Assembly: GCA_028284465.1 (NCBI GenBank)
Contig: JANQRR010000040.1
Location: 1 to 64,000 of the forward strand
Reading direction: 5' to 3'
Source of the DNA: Gammaproteobacteria bacterium
Lineage (GTDB): Bacteria > Pseudomonadota > Gammaproteobacteria > JAJFKO01
Length of the DNA stretch: 64,000 bases
Of this stretch, positions 36,712 through 46,633 are shown piece by piece. Both the position numbers and the translations under genes were made by a program. Positions within the stretch are counted from its first letter, which is position 1; each line of letters opens with the position of its first letter. A model generated the notes under the pieces. The model was given only the letters and a program-made list of their open reading frames with translations, ran no database searches and had not been told where the DNA came from.

Positions 36712-38322
36712 ATGCCAGGTCCAAAACCCGAAAAAGGCAAAGGCGCAATCACGCCTAAGTCTACAACCACAACTACAATCACATATGATTCTTTTTTAAA
36801 GTATTTTTTAGACTATTCACATTCTAATTTTATTCTTAAAAACACTGTTCTAGCACCATTTTTCACTAATCAAAAAATCGAAGAAAACGCTAAAAATTTA
36901 CAGAAAGATTTACTAGAGAAAGCAACAATATCATTAGATGAAATACAAACAATGTGGGCAAGTCAAATTTCAATAGATACATCTATTGAGAAACGAGAAG
37001 TGATCCTAAAAGTCATTAAATTTTTATTTGAAATTGAAGAAAATACTCAAGAAAATAAAGAAAATAAAGAGTCAAATGATAAAAATGCAATAAAACGGAT
37101 CGTTATTTTGAAATTTATTTATGATAACTTCAATTTTAATGGCAGCCGAAAAATCGATAACAGCACAAATTTTAATAAAGACATCATTTTAATTTTAAAA
37201 GCTTTATTTCCCGCTAGTCATAGTAAAAAATTAGCTGCCGGAAAAACAGATCAAGAAATATTCACTTTAATTGATAACGCAACAAAAAATTGGTTTTTGC
37301 CAGCATTCAATGCTTCTACTAAAGCTACAGCTTTTTTTAAATATATTGCAGATGCTCTTTATTTCCTTACGAATAAGACAGAAGAAGGTAAATATATTGA
37401 TATAAGCAGACTAAAAATTGAAGAAGAAGAAAAAAATAGCGAACTTACAAAATTAAGAGATTCAGAATATTATATAAACAGAATTAAAAACATTCAATTC
37501 GAAGCGTCAATGTTCACTGCAAAAGCTAAACGTGTCAGTGAAGATAGAGAAAACCTACCTAAGTTAGTCAGTTCTTTAACAGCCGCAACCAAAGAAAATG
37601 CTATAAAAGCCGCTTTTATTGAATATTTTAAATTAATAAGCAAACACCTTCCTGTTAAGGAAATAGAAGAAAAATTTATACATTTTACAGATTTATCTTC
37701 TCAATTTAATCAACCTTCTAAGATTTTTAGCAAATTTTTTAATGACACCGACGTCATTAAATTATTTCTTGCAAAGCAAATACTTTTTATTAAGAAAGAT
37801 GCTATTCCACTACTTGAGAAAAGTATATTGACTGCAAATGGCAGATTGAAAAAAACTAAATTCACGAACGGACTTGAACGTTTTTTATCGGAGCAAAAAG
37901 AAATTGAAAACAAGAAAAAAAAGCAGTCGAAGGGATCAAAGAAAAAATCTCTCAGCATAGATGACCGCCTTAAAAATTTTATTCATGATAATACTGGATC
38001 TTTAGCATCAACATCAAACTCTATACCTAGAATAAATCTTAGCGAACTAAAAACACACCACAGATCGAGGAATCCCGATAAACCATGGGGCACTGGCCTT
38101 AGTGCAAGAGTTAGAGAAAAAGCTAGAATTAAAGCTAGCAGTACAACCAGTAATTCATCAGCTTTGACTTCATTAAAATTTGATCAGGAGAGACTTAGGA
38201 AAAAGGCTGAGAAAAATATTCCACCGCCAATCCAGCGAGGATGTGCTAAGAATGATAATGATAATGAACCTGATTGTAGTACACCTGCACCATCACCCAC
38301 AAAAATGACAAACGGCAGCTAG
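36712..38322 (+). CDS. Orphan Lys/Asn-rich protein, candidate secreted effector
   Basis: Not recognised. 536 residues, AT-rich codon use. A short Pro/Lys/Thr N-terminus (MPGPKPEKGKGAITPKS) is followed by a mainly helical region to about 400. A very basic stretch (NKKKKQSKGSKKKS) lies near 400-420, and a disordered Ser/Thr/Asn tail ends NEPDCSTPAPSPTKMTNGS. No signal peptide or membrane segment. GGAGAGAG precedes the ATG. The opening resembles that of the orphan at 1090. The composition suits a type IV-secreted effector, but no secretion gene is in the window. Confidence 0.65.
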   Translation: MPGPKPEKGKGAITPKSTTTTTITYDSFLKYFLDYSHSNFILKNTVLAPFFTNQKIEENAKNLQKDLLEKATISLDEIQTMWASQISIDTSIEKREVILKVIKFLFEIEENTQENKENKESNDKNAIKRIVILKFIYDNFNFNGSRKIDNSTNFNKDIILILKALFPASHSKKLAAGKTDQEIFTLIDNATKNWFLPAFNASTKATAFFKYIADALYFLTNKTEEGKYIDISRLKIEEEEKNSELTKLRDSEYYINRIKNIQFEASMFTAKAKRVSEDRENLPKLVSSLTAATKENAIKAAFIEYFKLISKHLPVKEIEEKFIHFTDLSSQFNQPSKIFSKFFNDTDVIKLFLAKQILFIKKDAIPLLEKSILTANGRLKKTKFTNGLERFLSEQKEIENKKKKQSKGSKKKSLSIDDRLKNFIHDNTGSLASTSNSIPRINLSELKTHHRSRNPDKPWGTGLSARVREKARIKASSTTSNSSALTSLKFDQERLRKKAEKNIPPPIQRGCAKNDNDNEPDCSTPAPSPTKMTNGS

Positions 38323-38420
38323 CAAATATTGTAGGCAAAGGAAGAATATTTCGACAAGTATTAAGTTCAAATATTTTAAGATTATGCTATTCCTGCCGGG
38401 CATGATGATTATTGATCAGG

Positions 38421-38531
38421 ATGCTAGCTGTGCTGTTGGGGTGGCAGGAGCGTGGTTCCACTTTTCGCGCGCAGCTTGCGAGCACGAAAATGTGGCCACG
38501 TTCCTGACAGGACCCCAACGGCACCAAGCAT
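38421..38531. other. Long imperfect GC-rich hairpin
   Basis: The left arm (GTGCTGTTGGGGT at 38430, then GGCAGG, GCGTGG, CCACTTTTCG) is matched by a right arm ending ACCCCAACGGCAC at 38524; roughly 30-40 bases per arm pair with a few mismatches and a small bulge, around a loop of about 17 bases (CGCGCAGCTTGCGAGCA). It is much richer in GC than its surroundings and unlike the dispersed repeat. It could be a structured RNA, a small palindromic mobile element or a strong terminator; no U-run follows on the plus strand. Confidence 0.6.
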
Positions 38532-38571
38532 TTATTCACAATAAAAATTAATTAATCTTAATTAATGTTTT

Positions 38572-38607
38572 CTGGATTGCTTCGTCGTTACACTCCTCGC
38601 AATGACA
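38572..38607. repeat. Dispersed palindromic repeat, single copy
   Basis: CTGGATTGCTTCGTCGTTAC...CTCCTCGCAATGACA, between the long hairpin and the 3' end of acnA. The rest of the 369-base gap 38323-38691 is AT-rich with nothing recognised. Confidence 0.85.
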
Positions 38608-38691
38608 ATATGTTACATCACACTACAAACGACAAACAACAAACTCTTAACAACTAACTGATTAAATGCTAACAGAGCACCTAACGTCACA

Positions 38692-41376
38692 TTAAGCTAC
38701 CAACATATTGCGTAGTACAAATTGCAAGATCCCGCCATGACGAAAATATTCTACTTCGTTGGCGGTATCCAACCTACACAACAAGTCAATTTTTTCTTCA
38801 CCACCACCTTGACGGTGAATAACCGCTTGCATAGTCATACCGGGTTTAATGTCACCTTCTAAGCCGATAATATCAAAAGTTTCCGGGCCTTCTAAACCTA
38901 GAGTTTTACGATCAGCGCCCGCTTTAAATTCTAACGGCAACACACCCATGCCGATCAAATTAGATCGATGAATACGCTCAAAACTTTCTGCAATCACTGC
39001 TTTCACACCCAACAGCAAGGTACCTTTTGCCGCCCAATCACGCGATGATCCAGTACCATATTCTTTCCCAGCTACCACAACCAATGGCGTTCCTGCTTCT
39101 TGATATTGCATCGCCGCATCGTAAATTGCCATTTGTTCGCCACTAGGAATATGCTTAGTAAATCCACCTTCGACACCTGGCACCAATTCATTGCGAATGC
39201 GAATATTAGCAAACGTTCCACGCATTAGCACTTCATGATTACCGCGACGCGAACCATACGAATTAAAATCTTTTGGCTCGATACCTTTGCTAATTAAATA
39301 TTTCCCTGCTGGGCTATCTGGTTTAATCGCCCCAGCCGGTGAAATATGATCGGTAGTAATGCTATCGCCAAATAATGCTAATATGTAAGCACCGTTGACA
39401 TTGGTTAATGGCTTCGGCTCTTTCGTTAAACCAACAAAAAATGGCGGCAACCGTACATAAGTTGAATCTTGTTGCCATTCATAAGTTTTGCTGCTTGTCA
39501 CTTTAATATTTTGCCAAGTTTTATCACCAGTAAACACATCAGCATATTGAGTGCGAAACATATCTTGATCGATTTTCGCAACTTCAGCTGCGACATCCGC
39601 ATTACTCGGCCAAATATCTTTTAAATAAACTGGATTACCCGCTTTATCTTCACCCAATGCTTCTTTAGTTAAATCAATTCGCGTAGTACCTGCTAAAGCA
39701 AACGCTACAACTAACGGTGGTGATGCTAACCAATTCGCTTTAACTAATGGATGGATCCGCCCTTCAAAGTTACGGTTCCCTGACAATACTGCCGACATGG
39801 ATAAATCACCTGCAGTGACTGCTTTAGCAATTGGTTCTGGTAAAGGCCCCGAGTTACCGATGCAGGTTGTACAACCATAACCAACTAAGTTAAACCCTAA
39901 TTCATCTAAATATTTTTGCAACCCAGCTTTATGTAAATAATCTGTAACAACTTTAGAACCTGGCGCTAATGACGTTTTTACCCAAGGCTTACGTTGCAAA
40001 CCTTTAGCTAAGGCGTTTTTCGCTAACAATCCTGCTGCCATTAACACCGTTGGATTTGATGTGTTAGTACAACTGGTAATTGCAGCAATGACGACATCAC
40101 CATGTTGCAAACTATAATTTTCGCCTTCAACTTGCACTTTTTTAGCTTTTTCACTGCTTTTGCCCGTGTCATCTAATAAATGTTCAAAGGTTTCAGCTAG
40201 CTTTGGTAATGGCACACGATCTTGCGGACGTTTAGGCCCAGCCAAACTCGGCTCTACTGAGCTTAAATCTAAATAAAGTGAATCTGTAAATAACGGATCA
40301 GGCGTATTTTCATCACGCCACAAACCTTGCGCTTTACAATAGGCTTCAACTAACGCTAAAGTTTCCTCAGGGCGCCCAGTTAAATGCATATACTCTAAAG
40401 TTATTTTATCAATTGGGAAAAACCCGCAAGTTGCACCATATTCCGGTGACATGTTAGCTATGGTCGCACGATCTGCTAACGGTAATTCATTTAAACCAGA
40501 ACCGTAGAATTCAACAAATTTGCCTACCACACCTTTTTGCCGCAACATTTGGGTGACCGTTAATACCAAATCTGTCGCTGTGATCCCTTCGCGTAATTTG
40601 CCTTCTAATTTAAAACCAATAACTTCTGGAATTAACATTGAGATTGGTTGGCCTAACATTGCAGCTTCAGCTTCAATGCCACCAACACCCCAGCCTAATA
40701 CACCTAAACCATTAATCATTGTGGTATGGCTATCGGTACCAACTAACGTATCAGGATACGCATAAAGTTCATCGCCAAGTTGTTTGCTCCACACACCTCT
40801 ACCTAAATATTCTAAATTAACTTGGTGACAAATCCCGGTGCCGGGCGGCACCACACGAAAATTATGAAATGCATCTTTACCCCAACGCAAAAATTCATAA
40901 CGCTCACGGTTACGTTGCATTTCAATTTCAGTATTTAATTTATAAGCATTTGACGAGGCGAATCGATCAACTTGCACGGAATGATCAATGACTAAATCAA
41001 CTGGTGAGATTGGATTAATTTTTTCAGGATCACCGCCTAAAGCTTGCATTGCATCACGCATCGCTGCTAAATCAACTACAGAAGGCACACCGGTAAAATC
41101 TTGCAACAATACTCGAGCTGGTCGATAGGCAATTTCACAATGCGAACTTTGCTTGTCTAACCATTGGGCAATTGCTTTAATATCATTATGCGTTACTGAA
41201 ACATCATCTTCATAACGTAATAAATTTTCGAGTAATACTTTTAATGAAAATGGCAGTCGAGATACATCACCTAAGCCCGCAGCTTCGGCTGCAGGAATAC
41301 TGTAATAATGATATTTTTGTGTGCCGACAGTTAATGTTTGACGGACTTTCAACGTATCTTTGCTTTGCTTCTGCAC
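38692..41376 (-). CDS. acnA: Aconitate hydratase A
   Basis: Interconverts citrate and isocitrate in the TCA cycle with a [4Fe-4S] cluster. 894 residues, E. coli AcnA 891. Cluster cysteines are in [10 protein letters not shown] and [12 protein letters not shown]; the swivel domain carries [11 protein letters not shown]-like [10 protein letters not shown] and [14 protein letters not shown]. Isolated gene; in oxidative stress apo-AcnA can bind RNA, but no sign of that is visible here. Confidence 0.97.
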   Translation of the reverse strand: MQKQSKDTLKVRQTLTVGTQKYHYYSIPAAEAAGLGDVSRLPFSLKVLLENLLRYEDDVSVTHNDIKAIAQWLDKQSSHCEIAYRPARVLLQDFTGVPSVVDLAAMRDAMQALGGDPEKINPISPVDLVIDHSVQVDRFASSNAYKLNTEIEMQRNRERYEFLRWGKDAFHNFRVVPPGTGICHQVNLEYLGRGVWSKQLGDELYAYPDTLVGTDSHTTMINGLGVLGWGVGGIEAEAAMLGQPISMLIPEVIGFKLEGKLREGITATDLVLTVTQMLRQKGVVGKFVEFYGSGLNELPLADRATIANMSPEYGATCGFFPIDKITLEYMHLTGRPEETLALVEAYCKAQGLWRDENTPDPLFTDSLYLDLSSVEPSLAGPKRPQDRVPLPKLAETFEHLLDDTGKSSEKAKKVQVEGENYSLQHGDVVIAAITSCTNTSNPTVLMAAGLLAKNALAKGLQRKPWVKTSLAPGSKVVTDYLHKAGLQKYLDELGFNLVGYGCTTCIGNSGPLPEPIAKAVTAGDLSMSAVLSGNRNFEGRIHPLVKANWLASPPLVVAFALAGTTRIDLTKEALGEDKAGNPVYLKDIWPSNADVAAEVAKIDQDMFRTQYADVFTGDKTWQNIKVTSSKTYEWQQDSTYVRLPPFFVGLTKEPKPLTNVNGAYILALFGDSITTDHISPAGAIKPDSPAGKYLISKGIEPKDFNSYGSRRGNHEVLMRGTFANIRIRNELVPGVEGGFTKHIPSGEQMAIYDAAMQYQEAGTPLVVVAGKEYGTGSSRDWAAKGTLLLGVKAVIAESFERIHRSNLIGMGVLPLEFKAGADRKTLGLEGPETFDIIGLEGDIKPGMTMQAVIHRQGGGEEKIDLLCRLDTANEVEYFRHGGILQFVLRNMLVA

Positions 41377-41720
41377 AGTGTTTCTCCTTCGAGATATGCC
41401 ATCCCGTCATTGCGAGCATAGCGAAGCAATCCAGGAAGTTTCTAAGTAAAAATACTAGATTGCTTCGCTATGCTCGCAATGACGAGATAGCCTAAGTTAA
41501 AATTACCTGGATTCTAGCACATAATTTTTCTTTATATAACTTCATTATTTGCCAGGCAAACACGCGGTTGAGAACTAATTAAACTTATATAAAAACTAAT
41601 TAATTAGCCTAAATATTAAGTAAATACATTTACTTTTTTGATTTTTCTGTTACCCTTGCGGCAACCTAGCAATCTGAAAATGATTGGTAACAAAATTACC
41701 ATCTAGTGCGAGAATATACT
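41377..41720. repeat. Spacer with paired palindromic repeats, then AT-rich leader
   Basis: Inverted copies GTCATTGCGAGCATAGCG... (from 41406) and ...CGCTATGCTCGCAATGACG (to 41485) face each other. Beyond lie GTAAAT-AC-ATTTAC (41620-41633) followed by a T-run, and GGTAA-CAAAA-TTACC (41686-41700), 20 bases before the leucine dehydrogenase start. These two small inverted repeats could be a weak terminator and an operator; nothing stronger can be said. No gene is seen. Confidence 0.7.
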
Positions 41721-42761
41721 ATGCAGATACCATTACCTGAGTATACCAAACTCATAGATTCCGGCGAACTCCATATTAAATTTGAACCCAGCTTAGATAT
41801 CGTGATGATCGTTGTTATTCACAGTACTAAGTTAGGCCCCACTCTAGGTGGCTGCCGGATGGTAGAATATCCCGATCTTGATTCAGCAATTTTAGACGCA
41901 GTACGTTTAGCACGTGGCATGAGTTTCAAAGCAGCCATGTGTCAAATGGCATTAGGTGGTGGTAAATCAGTAATTATTAAATCATCCAAAATACAAGACA
42001 CTTCAAACCGTGAAAAAGTATTTGAAATTTTCGGCCGCTTTGTTGAAGATCTTGGTGGACGTTATATCACTGCAGTTGATAGTGGCACTACTATTACGGA
42101 TATGGAAATTGCTGCAAAGCATACAAAATATGTCTCTAGTCGTGCTGCTTCAGGCAACCCCGCGCCATTTACTGCACATGGTGTTCGCCGTGCTATTCAA
42201 GCAGCGGTGAAATTTAAACTTGGCCGTGACGACATTCAAGGAATTCATGTCGCCATTCAAGGTGTAGGTCATGTCGGCTACAACTTAGCAAAAGAATTAC
42301 ATAAGTTAGGCGCTAAATTAACGGTGAATGATATCAATCACGAATCTGTGCAACGTTGTGTTGATGAATTTAATGCAACTCCGGTCAGTGCAGAAGAAAT
42401 CATTACACAACGTTGTGATGTTTATGCGCCATGTGCTTTAGGTGGCGCTATTAACGATGACACGGTGAAAACATTAGATTGTGATATTGTTTGCGGCGCA
42501 GCTAACAATCAATTGTTAGAACTGCATCATGGCGAAATGTTGCATCAGCGCGATATTCTCTATACTCCTGATTATGTCATTAATGCTGGTGGTTTAATTC
42601 ATTGCGGCACACCTTTCGTTGGTTTGAGTGATGCACAACGCCATGAAAAAATCGAACAAATTTATGGTAACACCATGGCAATCTTTGAACGCGCTGACAA
42701 AGAACAAAAACCCACAGCAATTGTCGCTGATTTAATTGCGAAAGAACGTTTGGGGCTTTAG
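41721..42761 (+). CDS. ldh: Leucine dehydrogenase (Glu/Leu/Phe/Val family)
   Basis: NAD-dependent oxidative deamination of leucine and other branched-chain amino acids to 2-oxoacids. 346 residues from the ATG at 41721; a GTG five codons earlier is also in frame. The substrate motif LGPTLGGCRM, the catalytic Lys in MALGGGKSVII, TAVDSGTT, the NAD fold IQGVGHVGYNLAKEL, and ANNQL near the end are present. Stands upstream of the E1/E2 genes that could oxidise its product. Chosen over glutamate dehydrogenase by length and the LGG.RM pattern. Confidence 0.92.
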   Translation: MQIPLPEYTKLIDSGELHIKFEPSLDIVMIVVIHSTKLGPTLGGCRMVEYPDLDSAILDAVRLARGMSFKAAMCQMALGGGKSVIIKSSKIQDTSNREKVFEIFGRFVEDLGGRYITAVDSGTTITDMEIAAKHTKYVSSRAASGNPAPFTAHGVRRAIQAAVKFKLGRDDIQGIHVAIQGVGHVGYNLAKELHKLGAKLTVNDINHESVQRCVDEFNATPVSAEEIITQRCDVYAPCALGGAINDDTVKTLDCDIVCGAANNQLLELHHGEMLHQRDILYTPDYVINAGGLIHCGTPFVGLSDAQRHEKIEQIYGNTMAIFERADKEQKPTAIVADLIAKERLGL

Positions 42762-42797
42762 TAGACACTGTTTTACTGAATTTTAGTTGTATACATC

Positions 42798-42903
42798 GTC
42801 ATTGTGAGGAGTGCAACGACGAAGCAATCCAGAAATTGTCTAAGCTAATTCACATTAGTTTAAGTCTCTGGATTGCTTCGTCGTTGCACTCCTCGTAATG
42901 ACG
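42798..42903. repeat. Paired inverted palindromic repeats between ldh and pdhA
   Basis: GTCATTGTGAGGAGTGCAACG...AATCCAG and the inverted CTGGATTGCTTCGTCG...CTCGTAATGACG flank about 35 bases. One base is changed in both copies at mirrored places (TTGTGAG / CTCGTAATG is not exactly compensatory). Sits before the E1alpha gene. Confidence 0.85.
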
Positions 42904-42956
42904 GGACACAAAACTCGACATAAAATTAAGAATGAAATTAAGAAGGAGTGAATATA

Positions 42957-44063
42957 TTGGAAACCACAAAATCTACTTCCACAAAATCAAAATCCACTAT
43001 CACCGCTGAATTCACTATTGCTTATACGCAATTTCTTGATGCCGTCGGCAAACCGACTCAACCACTCCCCAAGTTTGCAACAAAACCTGATGAATTAATT
43101 CGTCTTTATAAATTAATGGTATTAACACGAACCTTCGATACTAAAGCGATTAGTTTACAACGCACTGGCAAACTTGGCACATATGCTTCTTCACTAGGTC
43201 AAGAAGCGGTTGCCGTTGGAGTTGGCGCAGCTATGCATGCTGATGACATTTTTGCGCCCGCATATCGTGAATATGGTGTACAGCTACAACGTGGAGTAAA
43301 AATGCAAGATATTCTTGCGTTTTGGGGTGGTGATGAGCGCGGTAGTGACTTTGCGAACAAACATGATTTTCCAATGTGTGTACCCATCGCTAGCCAATAT
43401 TTACATGCTGCTGGTGCTGCAAAAGCAATGCAATTACAAGGTCAATCACGTGCTGTAGTTGCAGTCGGTGGTGATGGTAGTACGTCACAAGGTGATTTTT
43501 ACGAAGCAGTTAATGTTAGTGGTGCTTGGAATTTACCGATCGTATTTGTCGTGTGTAATAACCAATGGGCTATTTCCGTACCATTGCGTAGTCAAACTCG
43601 TTGCCAAACGTTAGCACAAAAAGCCATTGCTGGTGGCATTCCCGGCGAGCAAGTTGATGGCAATGATTTAATTGCGGTGCGCAATGCTGTTGCCAATGCA
43701 ATTGAAAAAGCACGCAATAATGGTGGCCCCAGTTTAATTGAAGCGATCACTTATCGCTTACATGATCACACAACAGCAGATGATGCGGGTCGTTATCGTG
43801 ATGAAAGTGAAGTAAAAGAAGCATGGCAACGCGATCCTATTTTGCGCTTGCGTAATTACTTAAAAGATCTTAAAGCTTGGTCAGATGATCAAGAACAAGA
43901 ATTATTAACCACATCTAAACAACAAGTCGATGCCGCAGTTGCAGACTATTTACAAGCTAAACCACAACCTACAACAGCTATTTTAGATTATTTATATGAA
44001 TCCGTTCCTGAGGCTTACCAAGATCAATACCAACAATTATCAACTACCAAGAGGAGCGCTTAA
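42957..44063 (+). CDS. pdhA: 2-oxoacid dehydrogenase E1 component, alpha subunit
   Basis: Thiamine-diphosphate subunit of a heterotetrameric E1 decarboxylating pyruvate or branched-chain 2-oxoacids. The ThDP motif is GGDGSTSQGDFYEAVN...VCNNQWAIS; LGTYASSLGQEAVAVGVG and DHTTADDAGRYR are also seen. I place the start at TTG 42957 (368 residues): AAGGAG ends 8 bases before it, while the in-frame GTG at 42948 overlaps that site. The stop is two bases before the beta subunit's ATG. Pyruvate is the default call; leucine dehydrogenase upstream makes a branched-chain substrate possible. Confidence 0.9.
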   Translation: METTKSTSTKSKSTITAEFTIAYTQFLDAVGKPTQPLPKFATKPDELIRLYKLMVLTRTFDTKAISLQRTGKLGTYASSLGQEAVAVGVGAAMHADDIFAPAYREYGVQLQRGVKMQDILAFWGGDERGSDFANKHDFPMCVPIASQYLHAAGAAKAMQLQGQSRAVVAVGGDGSTSQGDFYEAVNVSGAWNLPIVFVVCNNQWAISVPLRSQTRCQTLAQKAIAGGIPGEQVDGNDLIAVRNAVANAIEKARNNGGPSLIEAITYRLHDHTTADDAGRYRDESEVKEAWQRDPILRLRNYLKDLKAWSDDQEQELLTTSKQQVDAAVADYLQAKPQPTTAILDYLYESVPEAYQDQYQQLSTTKRSA

Positions 44064-44065
44064 TC

Positions 44066-45043
44066 ATGGCAGAAATAACTTTAGTTGAAGCAGTTAATCA
44101 AGCGCTCGCATATGAAATGAGCCAAGATAAAGATGTTGTTGTGTTGGGTGAAGATATTGGCGTTAATGGTGGTGTATTTCGCGCTACTGTTGATCTGATT
44201 GATAAGTATGGACCAGAACGTGTTATTGACACGCCACTAGCTGAATCCATGATCGCAGGTCTTACTGTTGGCATGGCTGCTCAAGGTTTAAAACCAGTCG
44301 CTGAATTTCAATTTATGGGTTTTATCTATCCCGGGTTTAATCAAATTGTATGTCATGCTGCGCGTATGCGTAATCGTACTCGTGGACGATTAAGTTGCCC
44401 AGCAGTATTTCGAGCGCCTTATGGCGGAGGCATTCATGCGCCTGAACATCATTCAGAAAGCACCGAAGCATTATTTGCTCATATTCCTGGTTTAAGAGTT
44501 GTTATTCCTTCAACGCCGGCGCGCGCATACGGTTTATTGCTAGCAGCGATCCGCGAGCCTGATCCAGTTATATTTCTTGAACCTAAACGTATTTATCGTT
44601 TTGTTAAACAACATGTGCCGGATAATGGTGAAGCATTGCCACTAGATAGATGTTTTGTGTTGCAAGAAGGCAACGATGTAACTTTAGTTACTTGGGGTGC
44701 GATGATCAAAGAAACGTTAGCTGCGGCAAAACAATTACAAGCGCAAGGTGTGAGTGTCGAAATTATTGATGTCGCTACCGTAAAACCTTTAGATATAGAA
44801 ACTATCTTGGCTTCAGTTGAAAAAACTGGACGTTGTGTTGTTGTTCACGAAGCTGCAAAAACATGTGCAGTCGGTGCTGAAATTGCCGCACAAATTGCTG
44901 AAAAAGGTTTAATGGATTTACATGCACCGGTACAACGCGTTACTGGTTTTGATGCTGTTATGCCGTATTTCAAACTTGAAAAACAATATATTCCCGATGA
45001 AGCTAAAATCATTGCGGCAGTGCAACATACGTTGGAGTTTTAA
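44066..45043 (+). CDS. pdhB: 2-oxoacid dehydrogenase E1 component, beta subunit
   Basis: Partner of the alpha subunit, completing the ThDP site. 325 residues. Characteristic are LGEDIGVNGGVFRAT, the catalytic-region DTPLAESMIAGLTVGMA, RAPYGGGIHAPEHHSES and FLEPKRIYR. GAGGAG lies about 9 bases before the ATG, within the alpha gene's last codons. It is followed by the E2 gene after 3 bases, so E1alpha, E1beta and E2 form one operon. E3 is not in the window. Confidence 0.93.
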   Translation: MAEITLVEAVNQALAYEMSQDKDVVVLGEDIGVNGGVFRATVDLIDKYGPERVIDTPLAESMIAGLTVGMAAQGLKPVAEFQFMGFIYPGFNQIVCHAARMRNRTRGRLSCPAVFRAPYGGGIHAPEHHSESTEALFAHIPGLRVVIPSTPARAYGLLLAAIREPDPVIFLEPKRIYRFVKQHVPDNGEALPLDRCFVLQEGNDVTLVTWGAMIKETLAAAKQLQAQGVSVEIIDVATVKPLDIETILASVEKTGRCVVVHEAAKTCAVGAEIAAQIAEKGLMDLHAPVQRVTGFDAVMPYFKLEKQYIPDEAKIIAAVQHTLEF

Positions 45044-45046
45044 GCC

Positions 45047-46519
45047 ATGAAAATTTTTCGTTTACCCGATCTTGGTGAAGGTTTACCTGATGCTGAAGTC
45101 AATCAATGGCATGTTAAAGTGGGTGATGAAGTCAAAGCTGATGAACCTTTAGTATCGATGGAAACGGCTAAAGCAGTAGTAGAAGTGCCTGCACCTAGAA
45201 GTGGAAAAATTATTAAATTACATGGTAACGCAGGCGATATAATTAAAACAGGTGCACCATTAGTAGAATTTGCTGATGGTGAGGAAGATAACGCTAGTGT
45301 AAAAACAACAACTGCAACACCAAAAACTGTTACCACAGAGCCAACAAAACAAGCTTCTGCCGATGCTATTTTTCACTTGCCTGATCTAGGTGAAGGCTTG
45401 CCTGACGCCGAGATAAATCAATGGCATGTTAAAGAAGGTGATGAAATTAAAACTGATGAACCATTAGCATCAATGGAAACGGCTAAAGCAGTAGTAGAAG
45501 TGCCCTCTCCGCGCAGCGGCAAAATTAAAAAACTCTATGGTAAAGTTGGTGATATCATAAAAACACATGCACCATTAGTTGAATTTGAGTCTACTTCGAC
45601 TGTTGCGATCAGTGAAGATGCTGGAACTGTTGTTGGCAACATTGAAGTTAGCGGACAGATTCTGGATGAATCTCCTACTGGCGTTAAACCATTACGTCGT
45701 CGCAAAACCGATAAAATTAAAGCGCTACCAGCAGCACGCATTCTAGCAAAAAACGCTAACATTGATTTAATCACTTTAACACCAACTGGCCCACAAGGAA
45801 TTATTACAGTTAATGACGTTAAAGCAGCTCTAACTCAAACGAGCGCAACAGTTGCTACAACAACACCTACAGGCCCCGCAATTGAAGGAGCTAAACCATT
45901 GCGAGGTGTGCGCCGACAAATGGCGATAGCTATGTCACAATCACATAAACACATTGTACCAGTAACATTAATTGATGATGCTGATATCCATGCGTGGCCT
46001 AAAAAGACAGATATTACTTATCGATTAATTCGTGCGATTGTGGTTGCCTGTAAACAAGAACCGACATTAAATGCCTGGTTTGACACTCAACACAATGCCC
46101 GTAAATTACATGATGAAGTGCATCTTGGTTTAGCGATGGATTCTGCTGATGGTTTATTTGTTCCCGTCATTAAAAATGTTGAAAAACAATCAGCCAAACA
46201 ATTACGTGAACACATCAATACATATAAAACACAAGTTCGTGATCGTAGTATTCCACCGGAAAATTTGCGTGATGGTACAATCACGTTATCGAATTTTGGA
46301 ATGTTCGCCGGGAAATACGCTAATCCTATTATTGTGCCACCGACCGTTGCTATTTTAGGCTGCGGGCGTTTGCACGAACAAGTAGTTGCAGCGAATGGCA
46401 AACCAGAAATTCATCGCGTTATGCCATTATCATTAACATTTGATCATCGCGCCGCAACTGGCGGCGAAGCTGCACGATTCTTAGCAGCAGTGATTGCCGA
46501 TCTGCAGTTAGCGAAGTAA
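45047..46519 (+). CDS. pdhC: 2-oxoacid dehydrogenase E2, two lipoyl domains
   Basis: Acyltransferase core of the complex. 490 residues. Two near-identical lipoyl domains (about 1-76 and 106-183) each with the lipoylated Lys in SMETAKAVVEVP; most relatives have ETDK. The peripheral-subunit-binding domain is ALPAARILAKNANIDL...GPQGIITVNDV (about 225-262). The catalytic domain ends with the active-site LTFDHRAATGGEAARF. The linker between is Thr/Ala-rich. Sequence identity between the two lipoyl domains, also at the DNA level, points to a recent duplication or gene conversion. Confidence 0.94.
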   Translation: MKIFRLPDLGEGLPDAEVNQWHVKVGDEVKADEPLVSMETAKAVVEVPAPRSGKIIKLHGNAGDIIKTGAPLVEFADGEEDNASVKTTTATPKTVTTEPTKQASADAIFHLPDLGEGLPDAEINQWHVKEGDEIKTDEPLASMETAKAVVEVPSPRSGKIKKLYGKVGDIIKTHAPLVEFESTSTVAISEDAGTVVGNIEVSGQILDESPTGVKPLRRRKTDKIKALPAARILAKNANIDLITLTPTGPQGIITVNDVKAALTQTSATVATTTPTGPAIEGAKPLRGVRRQMAIAMSQSHKHIVPVTLIDDADIHAWPKKTDITYRLIRAIVVACKQEPTLNAWFDTQHNARKLHDEVHLGLAMDSADGLFVPVIKNVEKQSAKQLREHINTYKTQVRDRSIPPENLRDGTITLSNFGMFAGKYANPIIVPPTVAILGCGRLHEQVVAANGKPEIHRVMPLSLTFDHRAATGGEAARFLAAVIADLQLAK

Positions 46520-46533
46520 TTTTTATTTTGAAT

Positions 46534-46624
46534 GTCATTGCGAGGAGCGTAGCGACGAAGCAATCCAGGAAATTTTAAGTTAAGTTTTCTGGATTGCTTC
46601 GTCGTTTCACTCCTCGCAATGACG
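46534..46624. repeat. Paired inverted palindromic repeats after the E2 gene
   Basis: GTCATTGCGAGGAGCGTAGCG...AATCCAG and the inverted CTGGATTGCTTCGTCG...CTCGCAATGACG flank about 22 bases. They lie between convergent genes (E2 and the PaaK-like ligase), so may act at both 3' ends. Confidence 0.85.
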
Positions 46625-46633
46625 TTAGCTTAA

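Noticed and set aside
41244-41495. 83-residue plus-strand ORF near acnA
   Set aside because: Its second half is translated palindromic repeat and its first half is antisense to acnA; no ribosome site.
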